Origin: Rhipidocladum racemiflorum
Taxonomy: Eukaryota; Streptophyta; Magnoliopsida; Poales; Poaceae
DNA length: 64,000 nucleotides
Direction: 5' to 3'
Assembly: GCA_036346355.1 (NCBI GenBank)
Contig: CM070580.1
Span: 21,877,374-21,941,373, forward strand
This document shows, piece after piece, positions 22,954 through 34,014 of this stretch. Under the pieces are notes generated by a model, which worked only from the letters and a program-made list of their open reading frames with translations, did not search any database and had not been told where the DNA came from. Numbering within the stretch: the first letter of the stretch is position 1; every line of letters begins with the position of its first letter. Position numbers and translations under genes: made by a program.

Positions 22954-23211
22954 TCATCTGTTGTGCAAAGGGTTTGAACCTGTAGGAACTCTCCTTTTGC
23001 TGTCCCCCACCAGCTCCGCGCCGGCTTCTGACGGCGAGGGGGCCATCGGCAGCGGCGCCATGGCCATGAGCGCCGACGTGCGAGCGGCGTCGACAGCCAG
23101 GGGTACTGTGGAGCCGAGGAGCGAGGAGTGGACGAGGACGGCGATGAGGAGCCACGAGCCGAGCAACCCGCCGGCCGCCGGCCTCTCTGCCCGCCGAGAG
23201 CAACTGACCAT
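22954..23211 (-). CDS. CLE-family peptide hormone precursor (85 aa)
   Basis: The 85-residue protein has the three-part design of a CLE prepropeptide. A short basic N-terminus (SRRAERP) precedes a hydrophobic secretion signal (residues about 15-40, GLLGSWLLIAVLV...), followed by a variable Ala/Ser/Pro-rich region. The last residues are KRRVPTGSNPLHNR, in which residues 73-84 fit the 12-residue CLE consensus R-x-V-P-x-G-P/S-D/N-P-L-H-H/N. The mature peptide of this family is cut out, often hydroxylated and sugar-modified, and is sensed outside the cell by leucine-rich-repeat receptor kinases that control stem-cell number and vascular or root development. Position 7 is Ser where CLV3 has (hydroxy)Pro; Arabidopsis CLE40 also has Ser there. 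One residue (Arg85) follows the motif, then TGA. No intron is needed. Longer frames overlap it on the plus strand but show no domain. The subgroup cannot be fixed from sequence alone. Confidence 0.85.
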   Translation of the reverse strand: MVSCSRRAERPAAGGLLGSWLLIAVLVHSSLLGSTVPLAVDAARTSALMAMAPLPMAPSPSEAGAELVGDSKRRVPTGSNPLHNR

Positions 23212-24015
23212 AGCTACACCTCTCGGTCAATGGCCCGCGTGCACTACACCGCTAGCTGGTGCAAGCTCGCACCCTCGATGTCCCCGTCCCGTACGTATAG
23301 CAGAAGCGGCGGGAGGGCGGAGGCGGGGGAGGCTATCTGGCTGTGGCGAGGAGTACGACCGCACATCAACGGAGAGGAGGGATTGGGAGAGTGTCGGGAG
23401 GAGGAGGCGTCTGTGGTTGGACTTGCGTTATTGTTCGGTGTGTGGGTGGTGGCCGGTGTACTCGTCGAGTATAAAAGCTGTGAAGCGACGGGGGATCTAA
23501 CACTACGTGGACAAACCAGCTTGTCTCACCAACAGGCACGGCTGTATTACCGGTGGCCTACAGGACGAGATGGCACTAGCACTACACGCTCGGATGCATA
23601 TATACGTACGTAATATACGTACGATCGAGTAGACCCTGTGCATCCGGCATGCATGGAGCAGCTTCGGTTTTGTGGCCTGAGGAGCTGGTCTAATGTCTTC
23701 CGGTCTGATCCCGTACGTGTTAGCTAATAATAACGTGTAGCTGTGTAGCTGTGTAGAGCTTTACATATCTAGCTAGCTATATATGTATAGGCTGGGGAGA
23801 ACCTAGCTAGCATAGCTAATAACGTGTGACGTATGATATTTGAGCTACCACATTAACTTGCAAACTGGAACGTACGTACGTGCATCCTTCTGCTCTATGG
23901 AGACGCTTTAATGGCTGCTCCGCTAGTAAAGCATCAGTTAATTAAGCGACCAGCTGCTTGTTCATGTATACCTGGTGCTAGCTAGTTCCGTGGGCCGGCC
24001 AGGCTCGCAGGTCCA
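23212..24015. other. Upstream region of the CLE gene
   Basis: Minus-strand transcription of the CLE gene would start here. A palindromic TATATA lies near 23598, about 390 bases upstream of the start codon. A good TATAAAAG at 23468-23475 points the other way (plus strand) and is followed by no recognisable gene. Dense palindromic words (cgtacg, gctagc) occur at 23600-23880. Confidence 0.35.
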
Positions 24016-24615
24016 CTAATCATGTACTGGTACTGCACAGTAGTACTGCAGTAGAATACGTAGCTTCTCAGGATGGCCGGTGTAACAGCAAGTACGAATG
24101 CACAGATAGGCGACATCAGCGGCGGATTCGGGACTAAAATAGAGGAGGTGTTCTTGTAGGAGGCCTTCTACTTCCAGACTAAATGACTCGCTCGCTTTAT
24201 GAATGGATGTTCCACGTTCCGACCAGCGGTAGAGTGAACTGTAGCCCCAACGAACCCACTGTTGGATCTGCCCATATCCCTGGGCGACGTCGCAAGATGT
24301 CCGTAAGTAGTCCTTGCGAATAAAATAGCCTAAATAGATTAACTTCACTAGTAGCTGGCTTCTTGCTTCTTGGTGATGGCCAAGACTTGCACGAAACATG
24401 GTGGTGAATTTGAGCGGAGAAGTTTCTGCTGCCGGCGCGTCGGACGGGGAGGTCACGTGACACCAGCGCCATGGTTTGGCAGAATCTTCTAAGCCGATGT
24501 TTAAATATTCGCCGCCTAGCTTCTTGCTTCGGTCAGACGCGGCAGGACGTCTACGTGCACCGCGATGTACAAGTTTTCTAGTTGTTCTTTTGCCGGGCTC
24601 GAAAAATCTCCGCAA
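24016..24615 (-). CDS. Hypothetical 199-codon ORF
   Basis: The frame encodes a mixed-composition protein with no repeat, signal peptide or motif I recognise. Its middle and C-terminal parts have ordinary protein-like composition (several Tyr, Trp, Cys and Leu residues). Its first codons lie at the edge of the foldback element 24610-24856, so the true start could be internal or the first exon elsewhere. It may be a gene fragment, a real unknown gene, or a chance frame; there is no codon-bias or homology support. Confidence 0.25.
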   Translation of the reverse strand: MRRFFEPGKRTTRKLVHRGARRRPAASDRSKKLGGEYLNIGLEDSAKPWRWCHVTSPSDAPAAETSPLKFTTMFRASLGHHQEARSQLLVKLIYLGYFIRKDYLRTSCDVAQGYGQIQQWVRWGYSSLYRWSERGTSIHKASESFSLEVEGLLQEHLLYFSPESAADVAYLCIRTCCYTGHPEKLRILLQYYCAVPVHD

Positions 24616-24856
24616 ATTTTACGGAGATTTTTGTATTTGATACAAGATTCAGCCTGTATTCACAAAATGATATAACATTTTTGTGTATTTACAGAAAACT
24701 CCATCGTACCCGGAATTTGAAATCCCGGATATGCGAACCTGAAATTTCAAATTCCAAGTATAATAGAGTTTTCTGTAAATAAGCAAAAGTGTTGTATCGT
24801 TTTGTCAATATGGGTCGAATCTTGTATCAAATACAGAATCTCCAGAATTTTTGTGG
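24610..24856. mobile_element. Long-armed foldback MITE, ~247 bp
   Basis: The left half, from about 24610 (ccgcaaattttacggaga) through tgtatttgatacaagattc and atttacagaaaactc, is mirrored by the right half read in reverse complement (ccacaaaaattctggaga, tgtatttgatacaagattc, atttacagaaaactc). The arms are roughly 110-120 bases with scattered mismatches and the centre itself is a smaller dyad (ggaatttgaaatcc ... gaaatttcaaattcc). No coding capacity is present. A clear target duplication was not found. Confidence 0.65.
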
Positions 24857-25359
24857 TGAACGGCTGAACGCCCAATCCATGTATGCGTTAGTTTGGGCGG
24901 AGCAGTTAGGCCGATAAATTTTCGGCCCAGTTTGGTTTGTTCCTCCTCCTACTAAATGGACTAGAACTAACAGGTCAATCGATTGGAAGGAATCTGACTG
25001 AAACATGCGAAACTGCAAAATGGATTCAGCATTTCAGCGTTCGTCGTGAGAACCTGTTCACGGTCCAGGCTTAAGCATTGGCCGTGTCCGCTTTGGCGTA
25101 AAGATTTTGGCGAGAAAGACCGGCAACGACTCGCCCGGCCATCGTCGCATCGTGAAACTGTCCGTCCACCCTTGGCCCTTGCCACCGAAAGCGGCGTCGG
25201 GCCGTCCAATTGCTAAAATAGATTATATATTCCGCCTGGTGTAAGCCTCCTCATCCTGACATGGGCCAGCCCGAGCAGACCCATGGATTCGGCCTAACAG
25301 CAGCTAGCTTTGCGCCGCCTTTGCGTGTGCGTGGCTATACGTGCTCCCGTGTTCGTTGG
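24857..25359. other. Intergenic, no gene recognised
   Basis: The sequence is of mixed composition with only short frames. It ends at the target site of the large Mutator-like element. Confidence 0.4.
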
Positions 25360-25499
25360 CATGGAAAGGAGTTTTTTTTTTAAAAAAAAACAATAGTATA
25401 AAAAACTATTTACAGAAATAATATACCGACAAAAAAATGAACGAAAATACCACTCTATCGACATTTAAAATGATGGCATAAGAGTATTTTTGTAAATTT

Positions 25500-25581
25500 T
25501 GAGTTTGGTCATTGTCTGTCACCATTACAAATGACGACAGATCATCAACGGTTAAGCTTTCTGTCGTCATTTGAAATGGTT

Positions 25582-25613
<32 letters not shown>

Positions 25614-25615
25614 CG
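25500..25615. repeat. Subterminal repeats and CA/GA microsatellite of the MULE left end
   Basis: Words of the type ctgtcaccattacaaatgacgacag and ctgtcgtcatttgaaatgg pair with those at the right end. They are followed by (ca)n and (ga)n runs at about 25583-25612. Confidence 0.6.
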
Positions 25616-26734
25616 AGCGTATAAGGCCTGGTCGAGCCCTCGCTCGGCCAAAACCCCTCAGTTCGCCCCATTTGCACCGCCAGAGCTAGCCGAGTGAAGA
25701 GAAGGAGAGGGGGAAGAGAAGACACGAGACAGGAAAGAGGAGAGGGGGAGAGGAGGAAGAAAGTTATCCGCAATTTTGCAGGCGAATTTTTTTATTATTT
25801 CAATTACAATTTCAAAACATGACTTAGTAACCAGATTAAATAGATTTGTAAGTAATTAGTTGTGTAGAGTAGCAATAGTTTTTCAAATACATGACTTATT
25901 GATTAGATTAATTAGGTTTGTAAGTAATTAACTGTGTGGAGTAGCAATAGTTTTTTATATACATAATTTAGTGATCCGATTAATTAGGTTCGTAAATAAC
26001 TAGCTGAAAAGAGTAGCAATAATTATGTAGACATATGTAGGTATTTTCATATTCGTAGCTATAGGTATGGTTTAGTATGGATCGGATTGAACATACAAAA
26101 TTATGAAATGTATGCAGGGCAGTATGTACTTGAAAAAATAAATTTATGTATGACGGCAGCAGTTATTTCATGTAGTGTAGAGTAGATCGTCATGGTACAT
26201 AGGTGTAGCGATATAGGTAGGTTTAGAATTTATGAGGTGTAGTAGGTACTGATAGACTTGGTAGCATTACGTTGTGTATGTAATAAGAATTTGATGAAAT
26301 GCTTGACAGGTATGCATGAACGAGTATAATTTAAAATACACTACGGAGAAGGAGTTCCGCATATGGATGCACAAGGGGTGAAACTAGGTTATTTTCATAA
26401 TGTGGTGGCTAGCTTGTCACTTACAGGGGAGCATCCATGGGGCACAGTTACCGTATGGTTGTACCACATGTTCTCGTTGGGCCGTGATTTTCATTATCTC
26501 AAGTTGTGCGGGGCAGGGTGATGAAAACGGGATTGCATGTACCGGGAGTTAATGGAATTGAAGGTCCCGAAGTTGTGGAGCTCGTATGTAAGAATGACGA
26601 ATGAGAAAGGATGGTCATTAGTGTTGTTGGCATAACCATTTTAAAAAGTCCATATCGGTTATGTGATGAAGGAGGAGGCTGTTGGTGATTAACCGGAGGA
26701 AGTTAGGGAGAGCAGCTGAAGTCCAGAATGCTTA

Positions 26735-27169
26735 GTGAGGCAGGATGTGAGTTTGGGTCAGAAAGGAGTGCAAGGCGAAGAAGTTAATATTTCAATGCCG
26801 AAGGTGCAGGAACCAATGGGTATGGTAGACCAGAAAGAACATATTGAAGTGTTGATGCAAGCGATGGAGGCTGTGAGCCGTGATTATGAGGCTTTAAGTA
26901 ATGATGAAGGTGATGAAGAGCCTTTCCCTGCGAAGTGGGAGGAGTGTCAGCTCGATAGGTTAGTGGTGAACGGGGGTGAAGACATTGCATGGGAGTACGA
27001 TCAGAATAAGGTGAGGCAAGGAGTGATTTACAAGAATACGTACAACATGCTACAGGTCCATGCCTATTCCTACGCTATATGTCGTCAACACATGCCGCAC
27101 ATCATAGTTGGGACATTGCATACGCAAAGTGCCCCTCCTCCCAACGTGCCAGAGGCCTTCAATTGGTAG
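26735..27169 (+). pseudogene. MULE transposase N-terminal fragment
   Basis: The frame of 144 codons ends with WEYDQNKVRQGVIYKNTYNM and a following stretch, which resembles the W-x-Y...G-x-x-Y/F start of the N-terminal domain of MuDR-type transposases. An acidic segment (EALSNDEGDEEPF) precedes it, as is common there. The catalytic DDE domain and the SWIM zinc finger are not found downstream; 27170-27600 has only broken frames. The call is supported mainly by its location inside terminal inverted repeats with a long target duplication. Confidence 0.45.
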
Positions 27170-27764
27170 CATTCGACACCGCACGTCCACGTGTCTCCAA
27201 GTACACCTTCACGATATCCCTTCATCTATTACATTGTCTACATTCTGTGGTGTACTAATGTAAAACGTTTCTCAATAGCAAATGATGCAGCACACGATGA
27301 CAGTGTGACCCAGTTCAATGACCTGTTCTATGGCACGACGCCCTAGTCAAACGTATCCATTCGAACATATGCAGTGTTGGAGAAGGCCTGGGACCACACG
27401 AGGGGTCATGCCATGTAAGAACCGTGGTAGTGTTTTTGCTTTCTTAACTTATGTATTATTACATGTAAAACTCTCTGGACTGTACTTAATTCTTCCTCGC
27501 TTATCAATTTGCTACTTCGTATTGCCGAATTATCTGCACATCATGACCATGAGTAAAGAACGGCTACTGATAACAATAACAATAGACGTGATAACATAGT
27601 CCCCACCTAGTTTACCACATCGAACACCCAGCACGCTCCAACATTCTTCATCATACTATTCTAACAACACACTCCATATCCCTACATCAGCCTCCAGCTT
27701 TGCCAGGGCAAATTGACAATGCAATTTCAATTCACCCTGGTAGGAGAATTGACCACACAAAGCC

Positions 27765-27975
27765 AACATCTATTTCAGCCGATTGGACAACACACTCCAT
27801 ATCAAACTGATTGGATAACACACATATAGCAGCTTTCTTAGGCCAATTGGACAACATGGAGCTAGCATCTATGTCAAGCCAATTGGACAACACGCTGACA
27901 ACAGCTATTTCAGCCTGATTGGAAAATATACAGCCAACAGCTTTTTCAAGTTGATTGGACAACACACAGCCACAT
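27765..27975. repeat. 36-bp minisatellite built on CCAAT/ATTGG words
   Basis: Five to six units of about 36 bases carry (c/g)caattggacaacac or its variants (gccgattggacaacac, gccaattggacaacat, gcctgattggaaaata, gttgattggacaacac). Read on the minus strand the units translate as a 12-residue repeat with the core LSNQ/LSNW. Each unit holds an ATTGG or CCAAT box. Confidence 0.7.
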
Positions 27976-27988
27976 GAAACACGACCTA

Positions 27989-27998
27989 TAAATACCCA
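27989..27998 (+). promoter_or_regulatory. Possible TATA box after the CCAAT minisatellite
   Basis: The sequence cctataaatacc follows the CCAAT-rich repeats by a few tens of bases, and an ATG (28036 region, gcaatgacagatag) follows, but the frame closes after about 22 codons. The arrangement is promoter-like; no intact gene follows. Confidence 0.35.
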
Positions 27999-28973
27999 AT
28001 GCGCCATGTCCAAAGTACTCCACACCATTGCAATGACAGATAGAGCAGACCTCAAGGTGTGGGAGGGGCTGATGGGGTCAGGCATGGTTTCAAGACCGTG
28101 ACCCTTCACTTGAGGCCAACAAAATCTACAGTCTCCAAGACTCAGATCCCCCAGCCCTGATATTCCCATTAGAACACGAAACTACTACACCCCTAAAAAT
28201 CCAATCCATGAGTTTCCACACTCCCCCGAGCAGTGTCTAACAGCAAACACAACCTTGACGTCGTTGTCCAAGTTTGTGATGAGTGTAATTCCAGCCCAGG
28301 ACATCATTTCTATTGATGCCCTCTTTTCATGGTAATCGCTACATCTCTTACGTACCATTCAAAGCATGCCTTGATATATCGCTCGCTAACACATAATCTT
28401 ACTTACATATTGCATATTTCAAATTCACTCAATGGGTGGACTCCCCATATCCTTTAGATGCGCAATGTTACATCCACATATTGCTGCTATGCCTTGACGA
28501 AATGGAAGAGGAACTCGTCATGGTGAAGAACTAGAATTAATAGCTCCACAGGCTCAACTTGGACCTTCAGACCCAGAACAATGACCTTCGCCAGAAAAGG
28601 ATTAGGTAGAGGAACAATGAGGATGTCGTTCACCTCGACAGCGACTACCACACTTACTGCTGTTACGCTAATGCGGGCTGTAGTTATGCTTGCCACTACC
28701 GTGGCCAGCAACCTCATTCACGCTATCCTCACGATCAACACTCCCTGTGAGTATCGTACAGTTACCCATTCGAGCCTTAACATCCTTCGCCCATAATGCA
28801 TAGTCCATCCCGCCCTTTTACAAATTCCAAAAGGCGCATTTATATCATACTTTTGTCCATGCTCATCATTGGTTCATGCCACCATTTGCACCGTTCAAAG
28901 TACCAATGCGAACATACGCACCAAACAAAACTATATGCGCCATGTAATCCCCACTTTATTATGAAATGGTACC

Positions 28974-30711
28974 TGTGAAATCATGTGCTGAAAAATTGGC
29001 TTTGAACTGAAAAATTAACTTAGATTTGAATTTGCAAAATGTGTTTGTTCATGTGTTTTGACAATTTGACAAGAAACAGTAAGTTACGCATTAGCGCCGG
29101 ACAAAATTCTCAAGAAACAGTAAGTTTCCCATCTGCGACGGACAGTGTTTTTGGGTCTGTTGTGAACATGTTTTTGAGCCCATGACCGAAGTCATTTTCA
29201 CATGTACAACGGACTAATTCTTTTGTCCGTCGTGAATGGACTTTTTCTAGGGTTTTACTTTTGTGAAACCGAAGGCAGCACGCTTATGCGCGGACAAGCT
29301 TCGGGGTCCGTAATGAACTTGTTTTGAGCTCATGACCGAAGCCATTTTTGCATGTACAACGGACCAACTTTGTTTGTCCGTTGTGAACGTGTTTTTCCGT
29401 GTTTGGTTGGCTTCTTGGAACAGAAACTTTTCCTTATACAACGGACCAACTTTGTTTGTCCGTCGTGAATGCGTTTTCGCTCAATTAGGGTTTTGAGCGA
29501 TTTGGATTTGAATTTTGAATGTGAATTTGAAATTTGTAATGATTTCATGATGCTTCTTTTGAAGTGGACTTTATGCAATACTCATGTGAGTAGTTGCATG
29601 GATTGACATTGAGTCAAGTCGTGGACTTGTGCTCGGATTTGTTTTGTGGTTTGTTCATGTGCAGGTATTGCTCAAAGACGAATGTGGTCGATGACGGGAC
29701 CGGAACTAGGTTCATGGAGGAACTGAGGTTCGGGACTAGGTTCAGGAGGAACCGAGGTCTTGGTGGTCAAGGATGTCATGCGGGACGTTCGGGCTAAGAG
29801 AATGGTGCACATGAAGAATGGTTAGTCACGTGAGAATGGCAGGAGGTCATTCGCGTGCAAAGTGTTAGTCACGTGAGTATGGCGGTGGCCATACGCGTGC
29901 ATAGTGTTTGTCACGTGTGTATGGTTGGGTTTCCATACGCGTGCAAGAGTTGTACTCAGCCGGGTTGGGCCTAGTAGAGGTGAGTTGGAGACGGATGCCT
30001 TCTAGGAATAGGAATCGTATTCGTAACTCTTTGTGGGTTGGTGCTTTAAATAGGTGGGAGTCTCTGTTGAAAGGCACCAAGTAGAGCTGAGCGCATCAAG
30101 CTTTGAGCTTGGTTTTAGAGTTTGTACTCTTTTGATGAGAGTATTTTAGACAAGAAATAAAGATCAATTCTTCCAAGATTTTTGCGTGCTACAAGAACCA
30201 CGTCGCTCTGATATTTTCTGTTTTGGTTCTTGTTTGCATGCTTGTTCTAGTTCTAGATTGGTTTTTGTTCTTCAAGTTTTATCTTGATTTGATCCATCAA
30301 AAACCTCTCTAGGGTATTGATCTAGTGTTTCTCAAAGTCTAGTTGATCAATCTTTTGTCGTTCTTGTTTAATCTTGAAGTTTTGATTAGATTGATTCTCG
30401 TCAAGTTCTGGATCAGCAAGCTTGCGAAGCTTGTAACTTTTGATCCGTAAGTCCGATCGAGCTGATTCTTTTTGGGTTCGATTCGTATTGGAATCTAGTT
30501 TCTTGTGTCCAAATTTCAGATCGTTTCGACGGTTGGATATCCGGGAATTCTCGTTTTACCAAACCTCTGTCATTCTGTTTTTGTCGAAAACGAGGCAATT
30601 ATTTGGTTCTGTTTTGGGGTGAACTTTTAATAGGTCAAGAATTTGGTTCTAGCTTCCGCACAATCATTCACCCCCCCTCTGATTGTTATATTCGTATACT
30701 TCGATCCTACA
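28974..30711 (+). repeat. 5' LTR of Copia element
   Basis: The LTR contains three copies of an acggac(c/t)aa...tttgtccg(t/c)(c/t)gtgaa unit (about 29190-29470), three CACGTG-bearing tandem units (29820-29950), and a TATA-like ctttaaatagg at about 30044. It ends with ttcaccccccctctgattg and cgatcctaca. Confidence 0.9.
29820..29952 (+). repeat. Three tandem G-box (CACGTG) units in LTR U3
   Basis: Units of about 48 bases begin agtcacgtgagaatgg, agtcacgtgagtatgg and tgtcacgtgtgtatgg, each followed by a catacgcgtgca-type word. They lie about 100 bases upstream of the TATA-like box. The same units recur in the 3' LTR at about 47135-47265. CACGTG is the core bound by plant bHLH and bZIP factors. 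Confidence 0.7.
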
Positions 30712-30713
30712 AG

Positions 30714-30725
30714 TGGTATCAGAGC
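30714..30725 (+). other. Copia primer-binding site
   Basis: TGGTATCAGAGC begins two bases after the LTR end and matches the usual Copia primer-binding site, complementary to the 3' end of initiator methionine tRNA. Confidence 0.9.
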
Positions 30726-30763
30726 AAGGTTTTTCTAATCTATCTTAATCGGTGATTAGATCA

Positions 30764-32976
30764 ATGGATCATTATTCGACAAAACCTTGTGTGTTCAATG
30801 GTGTTGATTTTCAGTTTTGGAAGGCCAAGATGGAGGCGTTCATCCAAGCTCAGGGATTCGCAATTTGGGAGAAGGTCTACAAGCCATATGAAGTCCCTGC
30901 AAACGACAACGTCAACGACACCAATCGCACACATGTTGAAGCAAGCGACAAAGGCGCGCAACTTGATCATCCAAGGCTTGGGACGAGCGACTTCGATCGT
31001 GTGATTCATCTTCGATCCGCATATGAGGTATGGAAATCTCTTTGTGATTACCATGAGGGTTCTAACACTATTAAAGAGGTTCGTCAAGATCTTTACAAAA
31101 AAGAATACATGCGATTTGAGATGAAACCCGGTGAGTCGCTAGATGACTTCTTTGCACGTTTCAATAAAATTCTTAGTAATCTTCGTGCTGTTGGAGTTAG
31201 CTTTGATGATGCTGCTAATGCTAGACAATTGCTTGGTGCATTAGACATGTCTATTTGGGAGATGAAAGTTACATCCATTAGAGAATCCACTGTCATGAGT
31301 ACACTTACTTTAGATGTTCTTTATTCTAAGTTGAAAACTCATGAATTAGATGTTTTTGCTAGAAAGAATGATCATAAATCAATTGCTTTAACATCTCAAT
31401 CTAACATATCTCATAATGGTGCTGCTTCAAGTTTTGCTCTATCTTTCTTGTCTTCACTAACCGATGAACAGATTGAGCAATTCCCGTAAGAAGACTTGTC
31501 ACTACTCTCTTCTCGCTTTAACAAAGCTTTGCAAAATGTGATAAAGAGAAAGAGAGGTGGTGGTGATCCTCCAAGATGCTATGAGTGTGGTGATCTTGAC
31601 CATATTCGTCCAAACTGTCCAAAACTTGCAAGTAAAGCATCAAGGGAGGAGAAGGACAACGACAGAAGAAAAGAGAAGAAGAAGTTCTCCCCAAGTGATA
31701 GAAAGAAGAAGAACTTCATCAACCGCAAAGTTGTCCATCGAGTTCTTTCCGCTCTTGAACAAGTCAATTTGAGCGATGTGGATTCGGAGAGCAGCGAGGA
31801 TGATGCAACTCCAAGCAAGCATGAGTTGACGGGGTTGTGTCTCATGGCCAAAAGCAAAGCAAATACTTCACCGAGGGCGATCATGACAGCGACTTCAATG
31901 AGGTAGATCCTTCTTACGATGAATTAGCTATTGCTGTTGCTCGTCTTGGTAAATTGCTTGATAAACGTGACAAGAAAATTAAGAAACATGATTTTGTTGT
32001 TGAATCATTGAATGCTAAAATTGCTAGACTTAAAACTTTGATTCCTGATGATGATGCTTGCAAATCATGTGACTTAATTTGGAATGAGCTTACTTCGCTT
32101 AGGAAAGAACATGCTTCCTTGATTGAGAAAATTAATGCTGAAAGTGAGAAAAATGAGAAACATGTTAAACATGCTAGCTGTTTCACTGATGATTTGCATG
32201 GTTTAACTTCTTGTTCTAAATGCTCAACTCTTGAATTAAAATTAAAAGATGCAAATGCTAGGGTTTCTCAATTGACTGATGATCTGCTTACACATAAGGT
32301 TCTTTCATGCTCAACTTGTCGTAAGCAAAAAGGAAAAGTGAATGTTCCTTGCAATAATTGTTTAACTCTTTCTCGAAAAGTTGATTACTTGGAAAAATCA
32401 TTAGAACTTTTCACTAAAGGAAAGAAGAACCTAAACATGATTTTGGATCAATCAAAAGTCAGCACTCATAACAAAGGTTTATGTTTTGATTCTTATGCTC
32501 ATCATAAATCACATGCTCCCACTGTTGTTAAAACACTTGACGGAGGAAAATTTGAAATTGTCAATGAGCCTAAGAAAACTGTCTTTAAGTCTGCTGGAGT
32601 GTTATCTTCTACTATGATGAATGCAAATGTTGCTTCTACTTCTAAAGCCAAACATCCTGTTAAATACACTTGCACTCATTGTGGTAGAGATGGACATTTA
32701 GTAGATTTTTGCTTTAGACTAGCCAAACAACAAAAGAAAGAAAGAGCTAAGGCTAGGTCTAATTTCAGAAAGGCACGCTTTGCTTCTCACTACGTGCCTA
32801 GGGTGATGCAAGCACCTTTTGTTGCTAGAAACACGGGAACAGGCAAAATTGATTTTGTGCATAAGACTGCTCGTGTTGTGCCCTCTTGTTGTCCGTCGTG
32901 TGTCTCAAGATCGATTCCTAAACATCTTATTTCTAACCCCAGTACCGAGACCTCGACACTTTCTGCTTCTATGTAG
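30764..32976 (+). pseudogene. Copia gag (broken by a stop and a frameshift)
   Basis: Reading starts at ATG 30764 with a typical Copia gag opening (FNGVDFQFWKAKMEAF). A TAA at 31487-31489 interrupts the frame, and the same frame resumes at once (EDLSLLSSRFNKAL) into a CCHC knuckle, CYECGDLDHIRPNC (about 31578-31619). A frameshift near 31850-31900 then leads into a long coiled-coil-like region and a second knuckle, CTHCGRDGHLVDFC (about 32668-32709). In the family this protein packages the RNA in the particle. Two zinc knuckles with a long Lys/Glu/Leu-rich region between them is the SIRE-type layout. Both lesions would stop translation of the full protein. Confidence 0.8.
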
Positions 32977-33000
32977 GCTTCTCACGCGAGGAGGGAGAAC

Positions 33001-33132
33001 ATGTGGCTAGTAAATTTCGGATGCTCACTTCATATGTTCAGTGATAAGTTTTGGTTCTTCTTCACTTGTGCATCTCATGCTAAAAGTGTTGCCTTTGAAG
33101 ATACTTCTTCCACTTCTTTTAAAAGGCACTAG
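33001..33132 (+). pseudogene. Copia protease remnant with lost active site
   Basis: The segment WLVNFGCSLHM followed by FSDKFWFF corresponds to the Copia protease start, where the consensus has WLVDSGCSRHM. The catalytic D-S-G is replaced by N-F-G. The frame stops at 33130, and the rest of protease, integrase and most of RT are absent between here and about 33270. Confidence 0.7.
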
Positions 33133-33269
33133 TTCAAATGATGCAGGTACAAGTGCATATGTTTAGGGGAGAGTGTCTTTGTTCATAAAGATGATGATAA
33201 TGCTGTTGAGGACGAGATAATTAGAGATTTACATGAGAGACTCTTCCCACGTGCTTGTGTGTGCTTGTT

Positions 33270-33637
33270 TTCAAGCTTCCCACGTGCGTCACATCGACAA
33301 GCTATCAAAAGGATTTTCAGGTATCTTCATAGAACTCAAGATTTTGGCATTTGGCTTTCTGCTTCCTCATGGATTAATTTAAGAGCTTTTTCTGATGTTG
33401 ACTTTGGAGGATGTTGATTTGATTTGGTTCGTGCCACCTCTGAGTAATCCCTTTTCTTGAGCATATTGATATTGGATTTCACTTTCTTAAAGATCATGTT
33501 GAAAAAGAAAAAATTGTGCTTCACCATGTGGATACTGAACATCAATTGGCAGACATTTTCACAAAACCTTTGTCTTCTTCTCGTTTTGCTTTTATTCGGG
33601 GAGAACTTGGAATTGTTCATCCAATGGGATTGTGTTG
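33270..33637 (+). pseudogene. Copia RT end / RNase H remnants
   Basis: RQAIKRIFRYLHRTQDFG (about 33298-33351) and LRAFSDVDFGGC (about 33379-33414) are the last part of RT and the start of RNase H. A second deletion then joins to DFHFLKDHV-like and VDTEHQLADIFTKPL (about 33523-33570), the end of RNase H, and RGELGIVHPMGLC before a stop. The central RNase H with its catalytic residues is missing. Confidence 0.7.
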
Positions 33638-34014
33638 AGGGAGTTTCTTTGCCAAGTTCTTTCACTTGATGAGCTCACTTTATCATATTTCTTTATATGT
33701 TATGTAATTGAGCTAATATATGATAATCTAATTGTCTCACTTGAACTAAAAATGACATTGTGGAATTCCCTGGACTGATTACCTATAGCTAAATACTCTG
33801 TGATATCTTACTCTTCTAGGCTTGATATTGAATCCTCTTGACAAATTTGGGCTATGAAGCAATTGTGGTTTCAACTTTACTCTTTCATAAGACCTTTTAA
33901 TCACTTTTGCATGTTTATAATCAAAGAAAAATGAAAAGAAAAGGGAATCAATAAAAAGGGGTTGTTAAAAGCAAAAAACCTCAAGTTATGTGCTTGAGTG
34001 CTTTCCCTAAAAGA

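Noticed and set aside
22799..23613. Plus-strand frames of 233 and 161 codons over the CLE gene
   Set aside because: They are low-information frames in a GC-rich region with no domain. The minus-strand CLE reading explains the locus better.
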